DNA of 59,576 bases, taken from contig PHBI01000017.1 in assembly GCA_002841945.1 (NCBI GenBank), forward strand, positions 1 to 59,576, in the 5' to 3' direction. Made by a program: the position numbers and the translations under genes. Source of the DNA: Deltaproteobacteria bacterium HGW-Deltaproteobacteria-14. Its GTDB lineage: Bacteria > Myxococcota_A > UBA9042 > PHBI01. Numbering within the stretch: the stretch's first letter is position 1; every line of letters begins with the position of its first letter. The notes beneath the pieces were generated by a model. It worked only from the letters and a program-made list of their open reading frames with translations. It made no database searches and was not told the DNA's origin. Below, one piece after another: positions 16,127-24,854 of this stretch.

Positions 16127-18682
16127 TCAGTCCCGCCGCAGCGTCAGCACCGTCCCGAGGGCCCCGACCACCACCACGTGGCCCGCGCCGTCCCCGTGGA
16201 TGGCGTGCAGCGTCGCCACCGAGCCGCTCTCCATCAGCTCCCACTCGGCGCCGTTGTAATGGATGATGTGGCCGGCGTTGCCGACGGCCCAGATGTCGTC
16301 GGCCGCGAGCCCGTAGATCCCGCGCAGCGTCACGCCGAACTCCGTCTCGACCCGGGTCCAGAGCTGCCCGTCCCAGCGCAGGATGCGCCCGTCGGCGCCG
16401 ACCGCCCACGCGTCGTCCCGGGCGCTCGCCCACACGGCGTGCAGCTCGTCGACGATCTCGTCCTCGCCGCCGTCCGAGTTCGGGATCTTCTCGACCGGCG
16501 ACCTGGCCCAGCCGAGGCCCCCGAAGTGCATGATGACCCCGCCGGCCCCGACCGCCCACACGTCGTTGCGCGCGAGCCCGAACACCGCCCGCAGGTTCTG
16601 GTCGGTCGACCCGACGAGGTTCGACCACGCCGTGCCGTTCCACGCGATCAGCGCCCCCCCCGAGCCCGCGGCGTAGACCTCGCCCGGCCCGGGCCCCCAG
16701 ACGGCGTTCAGCGCCGCGCTCGTCGGCGACTCGACCCGCGCCCACGCCGCGCCGTCCCAGTGCAGGATGGTCCCGGAGCGCCCGACCGCCCACACGTCGT
16801 CGGCCGCGAACCCGTAGATCGACTGCAGCGACTGCGCCGTCCCCGACGCCTGCACGCTCCACTGGCCGTCGAGGTAGGCCACCGCGCGCCCGCCCGAGCC
16901 CACGAGGAACACCGCGTCGCCGATCCCCCAGGCGTCCACGAGCTCGCCGCCCGGGTGGAACGCCCCGATGTGGACGAGGCCGTCGGCGTTGCCCTGGTAG
17001 ATCTCCCCCTCGGCCCCGGTCACCGTGACGAGCCCGCTGCCCGAGACCCAGACGGCGTGCAGATCGACGGCGGCCGCCAGATCGACCACCGCCCACGCCA
17101 CCCCGTCGTAGTGGAGCACCGTCCCGAGGAAGCCCACCGCCCACACGTCGCTGTTGGACACGACGTGGACGTCGCGCAGGCTCACCGTCGTCGGGCTCGC
17201 CGCGCGCTGCCAGCTCACCCCGTCGCCCTCGAGGATGGTCCCCTGGTCGCCGACCGCCCAGTAGCGCTGCCCGTCCACGGTGGACACGGCGTGCAGGTTC
17301 CAGGTCGTCCCCGGGTCGACGTCGACCAGCCCGCCGCCCTCGGCGACCGCGAGCTTGCCGCTGTTGCCGACCAGCGCGATGCGCCCGCCGTCGGCCCCCG
17401 TGACCCCGTTCCACACCGTGCTGAGGTCGTTGCCCTGGGCCGCGGACCAGCGCTCGCCGTCCCACTGCAGGATCGCCCCCGCGCGCCCGACCGCGTAGGC
17501 CGCGTCGGCCGCCACCGCGTAGACCCCCCACAGCGTCGGCCCGCTCTGGGTGTTCGCCTCCCCGGGGGCCTGACACGTGCTGTCGACCACGACGTCGTCG
17601 ACGTAGGCGCCCTCGAAGGTGTTGAGCGAGCCGTCCATCGAGTCGAAGCGAAAGCGCAGCGTGATGGTCTTGCCGCGCCACGGCGTCAGGTCGGCCTCGG
17701 CGGCGACGAAGCCGCTGGTCGGGATGCTGAGCAGCTGCGACTTGTCCCACACCTTGGTGCGCGACGTCCCGCTGTCGACGTCGACCTGCAGGACGTCGAA
17801 GCTGGCGTCGGGCTCGCTCGCGAGGAAGACCGAGAAGCGCAGCGTCGCCGTCCCGCTCGCCGGGAGCGTGATCGCGGGCGACACCGCCGTGCCGATGACC
17901 TGGCTCCCGTTGTCGTAGTCGGGCGGCTCCTTGCTCGGGTCGCCGAAGTAGAGCGACCACACGCCGCCGGCCGCCCGCCGGCTCGAGAGCTGCCACGTCA
18001 CCGCGCCGCTCGACTCGGGGACGGTCCACGGTGACAGCACCCCCGACTCGAAGTCGAAGCTCGCCGCCGGGCTCCCGCAGCACCCGCTGAGCCCGCTCGG
18101 CTCGGCCACGCACGCCCCCTGGGCGTTGCACAGGTCGATGGTACACGGATCGAGGTCCTCACACTCGGCGTTGCTGCTGCACGCCCCGGAGTCCCCAAAG
18201 GACGTCACCGTCCCCGGCAGGATCGCCCCGTTGATGCCGACCGCCCACAGGTGCTCGGGGTCCGACCCGCTCACGGCGTTCAAGAGCGCCGCGCCCTCGG
18301 CCCGCGCCAGCACCGACCAGGCCCCGCTGGCGTCGCGGCTCGCCACCACGCCGTCGTTGCCGACCGCGACGATGACGTCCGCGATCCCCGCCCAGACCCC
18401 CTTGAAGACGAACTCCTCGGACAGGTCCGCCGTCCCGAGCACGAACTCGCCCGGGTCCGTGGGCACGAAGCCGTCGCCGGGATCGACGTCCACCGCGTCC
18501 TCGGCGGTGTCCGCGACGACGGTGTCGGCGACCGCCGTGTCCGCCTCGACGGTGTCCGCAGCGACGTCCTCGACCGTGTCCGCGGTGACGACGTCCCCCG
18601 GCGTCCCGCCGCCGTCGGGACAGCCCGCCAGCGCCAAGCAACCGGTGACGGCGAGCCCGAGCCGGAGCGCGCGCACCCTCAT
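16127..18682 (-). CDS. Large beta-propeller lipoprotein with MAM-like domain, last gene of the surface operon
   Basis: 851 residues. A lipobox (LAGC, Cys21) is followed by an Asp-Thr-Val-rich linker (about 30 to 68), a short propeller segment, and a Cys motif (SNAECEDLDPCTIDLCNAQG, a repeat type common in myxobacterial surface proteins). Residues about 205 to 345 look like a MAM or concanavalin-like beta-sandwich (FDFESGVLSPW). The remainder has about ten repeats of the form DVWAVGxxGTILHWDGxxW, resembling Ycf48/BNR propeller blades. The ATG overlaps the upstream stop (ATGA). It is predicted to be anchored in the outer membrane; ligand binding or adhesion is inferred. Confidence 0.78.
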   Translation of the reverse strand: MRVRALRLGLAVTGCLALAGCPDGGGTPGDVVTADTVEDVAADTVEADTAVADTVVADTAEDAVDVDPGDGFVPTDPGEFVLGTADLSEEFVFKGVWAGIADVIVAVGNDGVVASRDASGAWSVLARAEGAALLNAVSGSDPEHLWAVGINGAILPGTVTSFGDSGACSSNAECEDLDPCTIDLCNAQGACVAEPSGLSGCCGSPAASFDFESGVLSPWTVPESSGAVTWQLSSRRAAGGVWSLYFGDPSKEPPDYDNGSQVIGTAVSPAITLPASGTATLRFSVFLASEPDASFDVLQVDVDSGTSRTKVWDKSQLLSIPTSGFVAAEADLTPWRGKTITLRFRFDSMDGSLNTFEGAYVDDVVVDSTCQAPGEANTQSGPTLWGVYAVAADAAYAVGRAGAILQWDGERWSAAQGNDLSTVWNGVTGADGGRIALVGNSGKLAVAEGGGLVDVDPGTTWNLHAVSTVDGQRYWAVGDQGTILEGDGVSWQRAASPTTVSLRDVHVVSNSDVWAVGFLGTVLHYDGVAWAVVDLAAAVDLHAVWVSGSGLVTVTGAEGEIYQGNADGLVHIGAFHPGGELVDAWGIGDAVFLVGSGGRAVAYLDGQWSVQASGTAQSLQSIYGFAADDVWAVGRSGTILHWDGAAWARVESPTSAALNAVWGPGPGEVYAAGSGGALIAWNGTAWSNLVGSTDQNLRAVFGLARNDVWAVGAGGVIMHFGGLGWARSPVEKIPNSDGGEDEIVDELHAVWASARDDAWAVGADGRILRWDGQLWTRVETEFGVTLRGIYGLAADDIWAVGNAGHIIHYNGAEWELMESGSVATLHAIHGDGAGHVVVVGALGTVLTLRRD

Positions 18683-20640
18683 GGCGCCTCCACCCGCTCA
18701 AGCAGGATCCCCTCGCGTCCGCCGGCGATCGCCTCCGTCGCGTCGGTCCACGCCGCCTGCAGGACGCCATTCACCCCCGACACCTCGGGGGCGAACTCGT
18801 CTCCGCTGCGTCGCAATATAGAACCGTTCCAGCCCACGGCGAACTGGGCCGATCCGCTCGCTGCAATGCCATATAGAAACAGCCCCGGATCCTCGTGGCG
18901 CAGGACGGCGCCGGCCGCCGTCGCCTCGATGATGACGCCGTTGTCTCCGGCGACGAGGACCCCGTCCGCGGTGGCGACCGCGTCGTTGAGGGTCGCGCCG
19001 ACCCCGGAGCTGACGACGGTCGGGACGGCGTCGCCGGCGGTCAGGCGCAGCAGCGTCCCGACGCCGCCGACGATCCAGACGGCGCCGTCGCCGCCGACGG
19101 TCACGGCGCGGAGGCTCGCCGAGGTGCCGGGCAGCTCGAGGGTCACGTCGCTGCCGTCGAGGGCGGCCGACAGGAGCGTCCCGCCGTTGCCGCAGATCCA
19201 GACGCGATCGCTGGCGACCGCGACCCCGTGGAGCTCGATCGGCAGCCCCGAGGCGGGGAAGGTCACGCTGCCGTCCGGCGCGATGCGCACGATGGCCCCG
19301 CCCGTCCCGACCGCCCACACGGTGCCGTCCGCCGCGACGTCCACGGCGTTCAGGTCCGCGACCGTGGCCACGGCGACCGAGCTCCAGCCCTGCTCGGAGC
19401 GCTCGAGCACGAGCCCGCCCTTACCGACCGCCCAGAGGCGCTCCGCGCTGCCCGCGAAGTCGCGGACGCCGCGCTCGGGGCGCGTGGCCATGTCGACCCA
19501 CTTGCCCGAGTCGAGCGCCAGCCCGCCCCCCGTCGCCGCCACGGCGAGGTAGCGATCGGCGCCGCCGTCGTCGACCCAGGCGGCGCTGATCAGGTCCGCC
19601 GACGCCCACTGCGGCCCGGTCGGCTGCTCGGTGTTCCACTTGTTGCCGTTGAAGCGGATGACGGCCCCCGCCTCGCCGAAGGCGACGACGTCCGTCGCGC
19701 TGCGCCCGACGATGGCGTAGAGGTCGCGGTCCCGCGGGTCGTTCGAGGTCTGCCCGCGCCAGTTCTCGACCGGCGTCTTCACGGTGATGGTCGCGCCGGT
19801 GCCGACGGCGAAGAGCGTCCCGTCGACCCCGAAGATGTCGTGCAGCTCGGCGGTCCCGGCGGCGATCTGGACGGTCCGCCAGGCGCCCGCCTGGTACTGC
19901 ACCACGAGGCCGCCGCTGCCGACAGCGTAGACGCCCTCGTGTCCGGTCGTGTCGGGGGCGATCCACGCCGAGTACAGCGCGATCCCCGGTAGCGTGAACT
20001 CCCGGGTCCAGGCGGCGCCGTCCCAGTGCAGGACGGTCGCGTCGTCGCCGAAGACCCACACGTCGCCCGCCCCGCGCCCGTAGATCCCGCGCAGGGTCAC
20101 GGTCACGCCGCTCTCGCCGAGGTCCCAGTGGTCGGCGCCGACGGCGCGGGTCGCGACCAGACCGCCCTCGCCGACCACCATCACCACGCCGTCACCCGCC
20201 CAGACCCCGTGCAGCGCCGCCGCCCCCGGCTCGCCCCAGGTGGCCCAGCCGGAGCCGTTGTAGCGCAGCACCCGCGGCCCGCCGACGGCGTACGCCTCGC
20301 TCGCGCTCACGGCGAAGACGTCGCGCACCGCGCCCACGTCGCCGAGCGACACCACGGCCCAATCGGGCGTCGGCCCGACGACCGTGTCGCCGCCATCGGG
20401 GGCGGTGTCGCTCGCGTCCTGCGCGTCAGCGGCGGTGTCCCCAGCGGTGTCACCGTCGGCCACGCTCGTGTCCGGGGCGGTGGTGTCGACGTCGAGGGCG
20501 TCCTCGGTGTCCGAGGGCGGGAAGCTGCCGGTGACGGCGCTCCCCGAGCACCCCAGCGACAGCGAGCTCGCGTAGGCGAGCAGGGCGAACAGCGCGACGC
20601 GAACGGGGGCGCGCCCACCGTCCACCTGACCAAAACCCAT
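18679..20640 (-). CDS. Beta-propeller lipoprotein with Asp-Thr linker
   Basis: 653 residues. The signal peptide ends in the lipobox SLGC (Cys31), followed by an acidic Asp-Thr/Ala linker (about 43 to 85). Nearly all the rest is propeller repeats, for example DVWVFGDDATVLHWDG, VYAVGSGGLVVQYQAG and VWAVGTGGAIVRIAPDG. It is built like the downstream 851-residue protein but lacks the MAM-like and Cys modules, suggesting duplication and divergence. The start lies 22 bases after the upstream stop with a GAGG-like site, and the stop overlaps the next gene. No enzymatic residues are recognisable. Confidence 0.77.
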   Translation of the reverse strand: MGFGQVDGGRAPVRVALFALLAYASSLSLGCSGSAVTGSFPPSDTEDALDVDTTAPDTSVADGDTAGDTAADAQDASDTAPDGGDTVVGPTPDWAVVSLGDVGAVRDVFAVSASEAYAVGGPRVLRYNGSGWATWGEPGAAALHGVWAGDGVVMVVGEGGLVATRAVGADHWDLGESGVTVTLRGIYGRGAGDVWVFGDDATVLHWDGAAWTREFTLPGIALYSAWIAPDTTGHEGVYAVGSGGLVVQYQAGAWRTVQIAAGTAELHDIFGVDGTLFAVGTGATITVKTPVENWRGQTSNDPRDRDLYAIVGRSATDVVAFGEAGAVIRFNGNKWNTEQPTGPQWASADLISAAWVDDGGADRYLAVAATGGGLALDSGKWVDMATRPERGVRDFAGSAERLWAVGKGGLVLERSEQGWSSVAVATVADLNAVDVAADGTVWAVGTGGAIVRIAPDGSVTFPASGLPIELHGVAVASDRVWICGNGGTLLSAALDGSDVTLELPGTSASLRAVTVGGDGAVWIVGGVGTLLRLTAGDAVPTVVSSGVGATLNDAVATADGVLVAGDNGVIIEATAAGAVLRHEDPGLFLYGIAASGSAQFAVGWNGSILRRSGDEFAPEVSGVNGVLQAAWTDATEAIAGGREGILLERVEAP

Positions 20641-20662
20641 CCGGTGTCTCCTTCGAGCTCGC

Positions 20663-23600
20663 CTACTGCTTGGTGAACAGCGTCTGGTGCACCGACCAGG
20701 AGCGCCATCCGAACTGGTTGAGGTCCTGGTTCGAGTAGTTGTCGATGTCGAACCCCTCTTTGTACACGCGGAAGATCGTGAGGATCTTCTGGCCCGGGGC
20801 GATGCCGGGGGTCCCCTCGATGTTCGGCAGGTCGGGCAGCAGCACGTCGGTCACATCATAGTCGGCGATGGTCGTCCACTCGGTGATCGGCCCGAAGATC
20901 CCCGGGATGGCGACCTCGACCCAGTTGAAGTGCGGCTCGGTGCCGGGCTGGACGCTCCACGAGATCCGGTAGGCGTCGCCCATGACGCCGCCGTCGCCGG
21001 GGCTGACCTGCTCGGGGACGGCCATGATCGGCCCGAGGATGAGCTCGTGCGCGCCGGTCACGACGGGCGCGCCGGGATCGCCGCCGATGGCCATGAAGGT
21101 CGTGCTCTTGCTGTTGCCGCCGAGGTGTACCCGGGTCCACGCGGCGCCGTCCCAGTGAAACACCGTGCCGCGCGCGCCGACCGCGTAGACATCGTCCGCG
21201 CCGCTGCCCCAGAGCGCCGTGAGGGTCTGGGTCGAGTCGATGGCGCGCTTGGTGATGGCCACGCCGTCCCAGTGCAGGATGGTGCCGCCCTCGCCGACCA
21301 TCCAGACGTCGTCGGCGCTCGGCCCCCACACGGCGCGCAGGTTCTGCGTCGTCCCGGTCGGGACGGTCAGCCAGGACGCGCCGTCGTAGCGGATGACCTG
21401 GCCGTAGTTGGCGACCGCCCAGACGTCCGCCGGGCCGAAGCCCCAGACGCCGTTGAGGTTGCGCGAGGTGTTGCCGCCCATCGCGGCCCAGCTCGTGCCG
21501 TTCCAGCGGAGCAGGGTGTAGTAGCCGACGGCGAAGGCGAGGTCCTCGCGGCCGATCCAGACGTCGCGCAGGTCCGAGGTGGAGTTGGAGACCACCTTGG
21601 TCCAGCGGAAGCCGTCCCAGCGCGTGATGGCGCCGGTGTCGCCGACCGCCAGCGCGAAGCTGGGGTTGAGCGCGTGTACCCCGTTGAGGGTGGCGTCGAC
21701 GCCGGACGGCTGCTGCGCCCAGGAGGTCCCGAGGCTGCGGATGATGAGCCCCTCGGTGCCGACGCCGATGGTGTTGCCCGGGGCGACGCTCCACAGCGCG
21801 TGGATGTTGTTGGTGACGCCGGTGTTGCGCGCGAGCCAGCTGCCCTGCTCGAGGTAGTACATCGTGTCGTTCTCGATCGACGTGATGTTCTGGTGCAGCG
21901 TCAGGGTGTAGGGCAGGAAGTTGCTGGTCAGCGAGAACGAGCCGCCCATGAAGGTGAACGACGCGTCGTAGAGGTCGCCCGAGAGCGGCCCGAGGAAGCG
22001 CTCGAGGATGAACGGCTCGCTGCCCCAGGAGTCGACCTGGTCGAGGAAGGTGATGACGCCGTCGGGGCCGAGGTCGAGGTAGCGGAAGAGCACGTTCAGA
22101 TCGGGGCCCTCGGGGCCGCGCGGGACGTCGTCGAGGCGGATCGTGTAGGTCTTGTTGAGGGCGTGGGAGAGCCGGATCTCGCCCTCGATGAGGTCGCCCG
22201 GGTTGGCGAAGACGTGGCGCGCCACGCCCAGCGCGTACGGGGTGAAGATGCCGTAGTCGCGGTCGATGATGCCGCCCCAGCAGTAGACGGCGAACTCGCC
22301 GAGGGGGACCGGGATCTCGAAGCTGAGGTCGGGGTTCGCCTCGATCCCGGGGTCGGGCAGCAGATCCTGGGCGAAGATGTTGGAGTTGGTGAAGTCGCAG
22401 AACGCCGTGACGTCGCCCGCCGTCGGCACGCACTGGTGCTCGGTGACGCCGTTGAGCGGAAAGCACATGAAGCCGGCCGGGCAGTCGGCGTTCGTTGCGC
22501 AGTGCAACGTGCAGTAGGACCCCTGATCAGGCAGGTCCGAGCAGCGATATCCCGCACCGCACGCGGCGTCGGAGGTGCACACGTCGCAGAGCGTCCCGGG
22601 GGCGTCGGTCTTCACGGCGCACTGGCCCCAGGGGATCGGGACGGACTTGCCGAGGTTGGTGACGACGCCGCGGTAGTAGGGCTGCTCGACCGAGGGCGGG
22701 GTGCCGGGCGACGGCGGGGTGGTCGGGCTGAGGTAGAGGGTCAGGTTGGTCGCGTCGTACTCGACCACAGAGGACGAGGCGTAGCCCTGCTTGGAGGCGG
22801 TGGCCATCTGCTCGCCGCCGAGGTCGTCGCCGCTGAAGGTGATCTGCCCGTCGAGGTTGGTGAACCCCTGATACGGCGTGTGCGGGTCGGTCCAGAGCAT
22901 GACGAAGGCGTCGGGGATGGGCGCGCCGTCGCTGCCGTCGAGGACCGTGACGTTGACGTCGCCCTCGACCTCTTGGCCCCAGGTGCCGCCGTAGGTGCTC
23001 TCGGGGTCGTAGTAGGTGAAGCTCTGGGCGAGGGTGACCTGGCCCCGGGTCGGCGAGGAGACTGTCACGTCGACCGTGCCGAGGTCCCCGGGGGGGGTCT
23101 TGCAGGTGATGAGCGTCGGCGAGGCGACCTGGACGTGGGTCGCGCCGCGCCCGCCGAACTTCACCCGGGCGTCACTCGTGAAGCCGGCGCCGACCAGCGC
23201 CACCTGGGTGCCGCCGGCCTTGCTGCCCTGGGGCGGGTTGACGACCCACAGCGCGAGCGGCGCCTGGTAGGCGAAGCCGCCGACGAGCGTGTCGGAGAGC
23301 CCCGACTGCTGGACGGTAATGTTGGCGAGCCCGGGGCTCCCGGGCGGGGTCACGGCGGTGACGGTCTGGCCGTCGACGACCGTGACGGCGGCGGCGGGCA
23401 GGGCGCCCACGCGGACCGCGGCGCCGGTGGTGAAGCCGTCGCCGCTGAGGGTGAAGGCGGTGCCGCCGGCGGTGGGCCCGAAGTTCGGGGTGACCTCGTA
23501 GACCCGCACGAAGGGCTGGTAGGTGTAGCCACCGGGCGCGGTGGCGCTGCCGTTGGCGTTGCTGAGCGTGACGTCGGCGGCGCCGACCGGGCCTGGCGGG

Positions 23601-24778
23601 ACCTCGATGACCGCGACGTGCGAGGCGGCGTCGACCGACGCGACGAGCGCCTCGGCGCCGCCGACGGTGACGGCGGTGTCGGCCTTGGTGGTGAGCCCCT
23701 TGGCGACGATGGTCGCGCGGGTCCCGCCGATCGCCGGGCCGCTGGGCGGGGTGACGTTGAGGATGGTGACGACGCTGCCGGGGTCGAGGGTCTCGAGGTA
23801 GGTGTAGCCGTTGGGGACGGCGGTCGTGCCCCACGCGGTCGAGATGATGACGTTGGCGCCGCCGGGCCCGGACGCGGGCGGGACGGTCCCGCGCACCAGG
23901 GTGTCGCTGACGACGGTCAGGTCGCCCAGCGGCCGCGCGCCGATGACGACGGTGACGGGCTCGTGGAAGCCGACGCCCTTGAGCTCGACCGTGTTGCCGC
24001 CGGCGACGAGACCGACCGGCGGGACGATGGCGTCGATGCGCGGGGCGTCCACGTAGAGGAAGCCCTTGCGCAGGCTGCCGACGCCGAGATCGTTGGAGAC
24101 GTAGACGTCGACGGCGCCGACGCTGACGCCCGCCGGGGTGATCGCGAGGATGTGGGCGTCGTCGAGGATCTCCACCGAGACGGCCGAGGTCTGCCCGAAC
24201 ACGACGTGGGACCCGGCGCGGAAGCCCGCCCCCTCGATGGTGACGGCCTCGCCGCCGAGGACGTAGCCGCTCGGCGGGTCGACGGCGTTGACCTGGACCG
24301 GGTTGAAGTAGAGGTAGCCGGCGTCGAGGACCGCCTGGGCGCCGGTCTCGGGGGCGACGACCTTGACGTCGACGAGGCCGGGCTGGCGCGGGGGGGTCAG
24401 CACCACGATGCGGCGGCTGTTGAGGACGAAGGTGTCCTGGCCGAGGCTCTCGCCGAAGTACACCTGCATCCCGGCGGCGAAGCCGGTGCCGAGGATCTCG
24501 ACCTGGTCGAGCCCGGTGGCGAGGCCGCGGTTCGGCGTGACCGAGGTGACGGTGAGGCCGGTCTCCTCGACGGTGGTGTCGGCGGGGCTGGCGCCGGTGT
24601 CATCGCCGGGGGTGGAGTCCGCGCCGTCCTGCCCGGACGGGCCGACGGGCCCGGTGTCTCCGGCGATGACGTCGGGCCCCGGGGTGCCGCCGACGGTGTC
24701 CGGGCACCCGGCGAGGGACGACGCGACGAGTCCCGCGCTGACGAGCGCGGTGATGCGAAGGAGCGTGGATCGCGTCAT
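20663..24778 (-). CDS. Giant IPT/TIG-domain lipoprotein with C-terminal propeller
   Basis: 1371 residues. A lipobox (LAGC, Cys25) and a Gly/Pro/Asp linker are followed by six IPT/TIG immunoglobulin-like domains (about 60 to 640), each starting with a pattern like VTPxxGxxxGGxxVxIxGxGF. Then come a carboxypeptidase-regulatory-like domain (VNVTVLDGSDGAPIPDAFV), a Cys-rich region (DVCTSDAACGAGYRC, NADCPAGFMC), an unclassified beta-rich region, and six or so VWAVGxxGxIxxWDG propeller repeats. The start is ATG with TGAGG upstream; upstream in-frame codons lack a signal peptide. It looks like a long stalk with a propeller head. Adhesion is the simplest guess. Confidence 0.8.
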   Translation of the reverse strand: MTRSTLLRITALVSAGLVASSLAGCPDTVGGTPGPDVIAGDTGPVGPSGQDGADSTPGDDTGASPADTTVEETGLTVTSVTPNRGLATGLDQVEILGTGFAAGMQVYFGESLGQDTFVLNSRRIVVLTPPRQPGLVDVKVVAPETGAQAVLDAGYLYFNPVQVNAVDPPSGYVLGGEAVTIEGAGFRAGSHVVFGQTSAVSVEILDDAHILAITPAGVSVGAVDVYVSNDLGVGSLRKGFLYVDAPRIDAIVPPVGLVAGGNTVELKGVGFHEPVTVVIGARPLGDLTVVSDTLVRGTVPPASGPGGANVIISTAWGTTAVPNGYTYLETLDPGSVVTILNVTPPSGPAIGGTRATIVAKGLTTKADTAVTVGGAEALVASVDAASHVAVIEVPPGPVGAADVTLSNANGSATAPGGYTYQPFVRVYEVTPNFGPTAGGTAFTLSGDGFTTGAAVRVGALPAAAVTVVDGQTVTAVTPPGSPGLANITVQQSGLSDTLVGGFAYQAPLALWVVNPPQGSKAGGTQVALVGAGFTSDARVKFGGRGATHVQVASPTLITCKTPPGDLGTVDVTVSSPTRGQVTLAQSFTYYDPESTYGGTWGQEVEGDVNVTVLDGSDGAPIPDAFVMLWTDPHTPYQGFTNLDGQITFSGDDLGGEQMATASKQGYASSSVVEYDATNLTLYLSPTTPPSPGTPPSVEQPYYRGVVTNLGKSVPIPWGQCAVKTDAPGTLCDVCTSDAACGAGYRCSDLPDQGSYCTLHCATNADCPAGFMCFPLNGVTEHQCVPTAGDVTAFCDFTNSNIFAQDLLPDPGIEANPDLSFEIPVPLGEFAVYCWGGIIDRDYGIFTPYALGVARHVFANPGDLIEGEIRLSHALNKTYTIRLDDVPRGPEGPDLNVLFRYLDLGPDGVITFLDQVDSWGSEPFILERFLGPLSGDLYDASFTFMGGSFSLTSNFLPYTLTLHQNITSIENDTMYYLEQGSWLARNTGVTNNIHALWSVAPGNTIGVGTEGLIIRSLGTSWAQQPSGVDATLNGVHALNPSFALAVGDTGAITRWDGFRWTKVVSNSTSDLRDVWIGREDLAFAVGYYTLLRWNGTSWAAMGGNTSRNLNGVWGFGPADVWAVANYGQVIRYDGASWLTVPTGTTQNLRAVWGPSADDVWMVGEGGTILHWDGVAITKRAIDSTQTLTALWGSGADDVYAVGARGTVFHWDGAAWTRVHLGGNSKSTTFMAIGGDPGAPVVTGAHELILGPIMAVPEQVSPGDGGVMGDAYRISWSVQPGTEPHFNWVEVAIPGIFGPITEWTTIADYDVTDVLLPDLPNIEGTPGIAPGQKILTIFRVYKEGFDIDNYSNQDLNQFGWRSWSVHQTLFTKQ

Positions 24779-24854
24779 TTGAACCTCAGGATGGGGGGCG
24801 AAGCCGACCTTTCGCCTGACCTTGAGAGCAGCGCGCGGCGTCCCGCGTAACCAC

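Noticed and set aside
15500..18034. Plus-strand open frame of 844 codons
   Set aside because: It is Arg/Pro-rich, overlaps the TPR regulator and is antisense to the 851-residue propeller gene.
20687..24850. Plus-strand open frame of 1387 codons
   Set aside because: It is antisense to the IPT/TIG lipoprotein gene. Its translation is dominated by Asp, Gly, Arg, Val and Ala with no fold-like pattern, a known artefact of GC-rich coding DNA.
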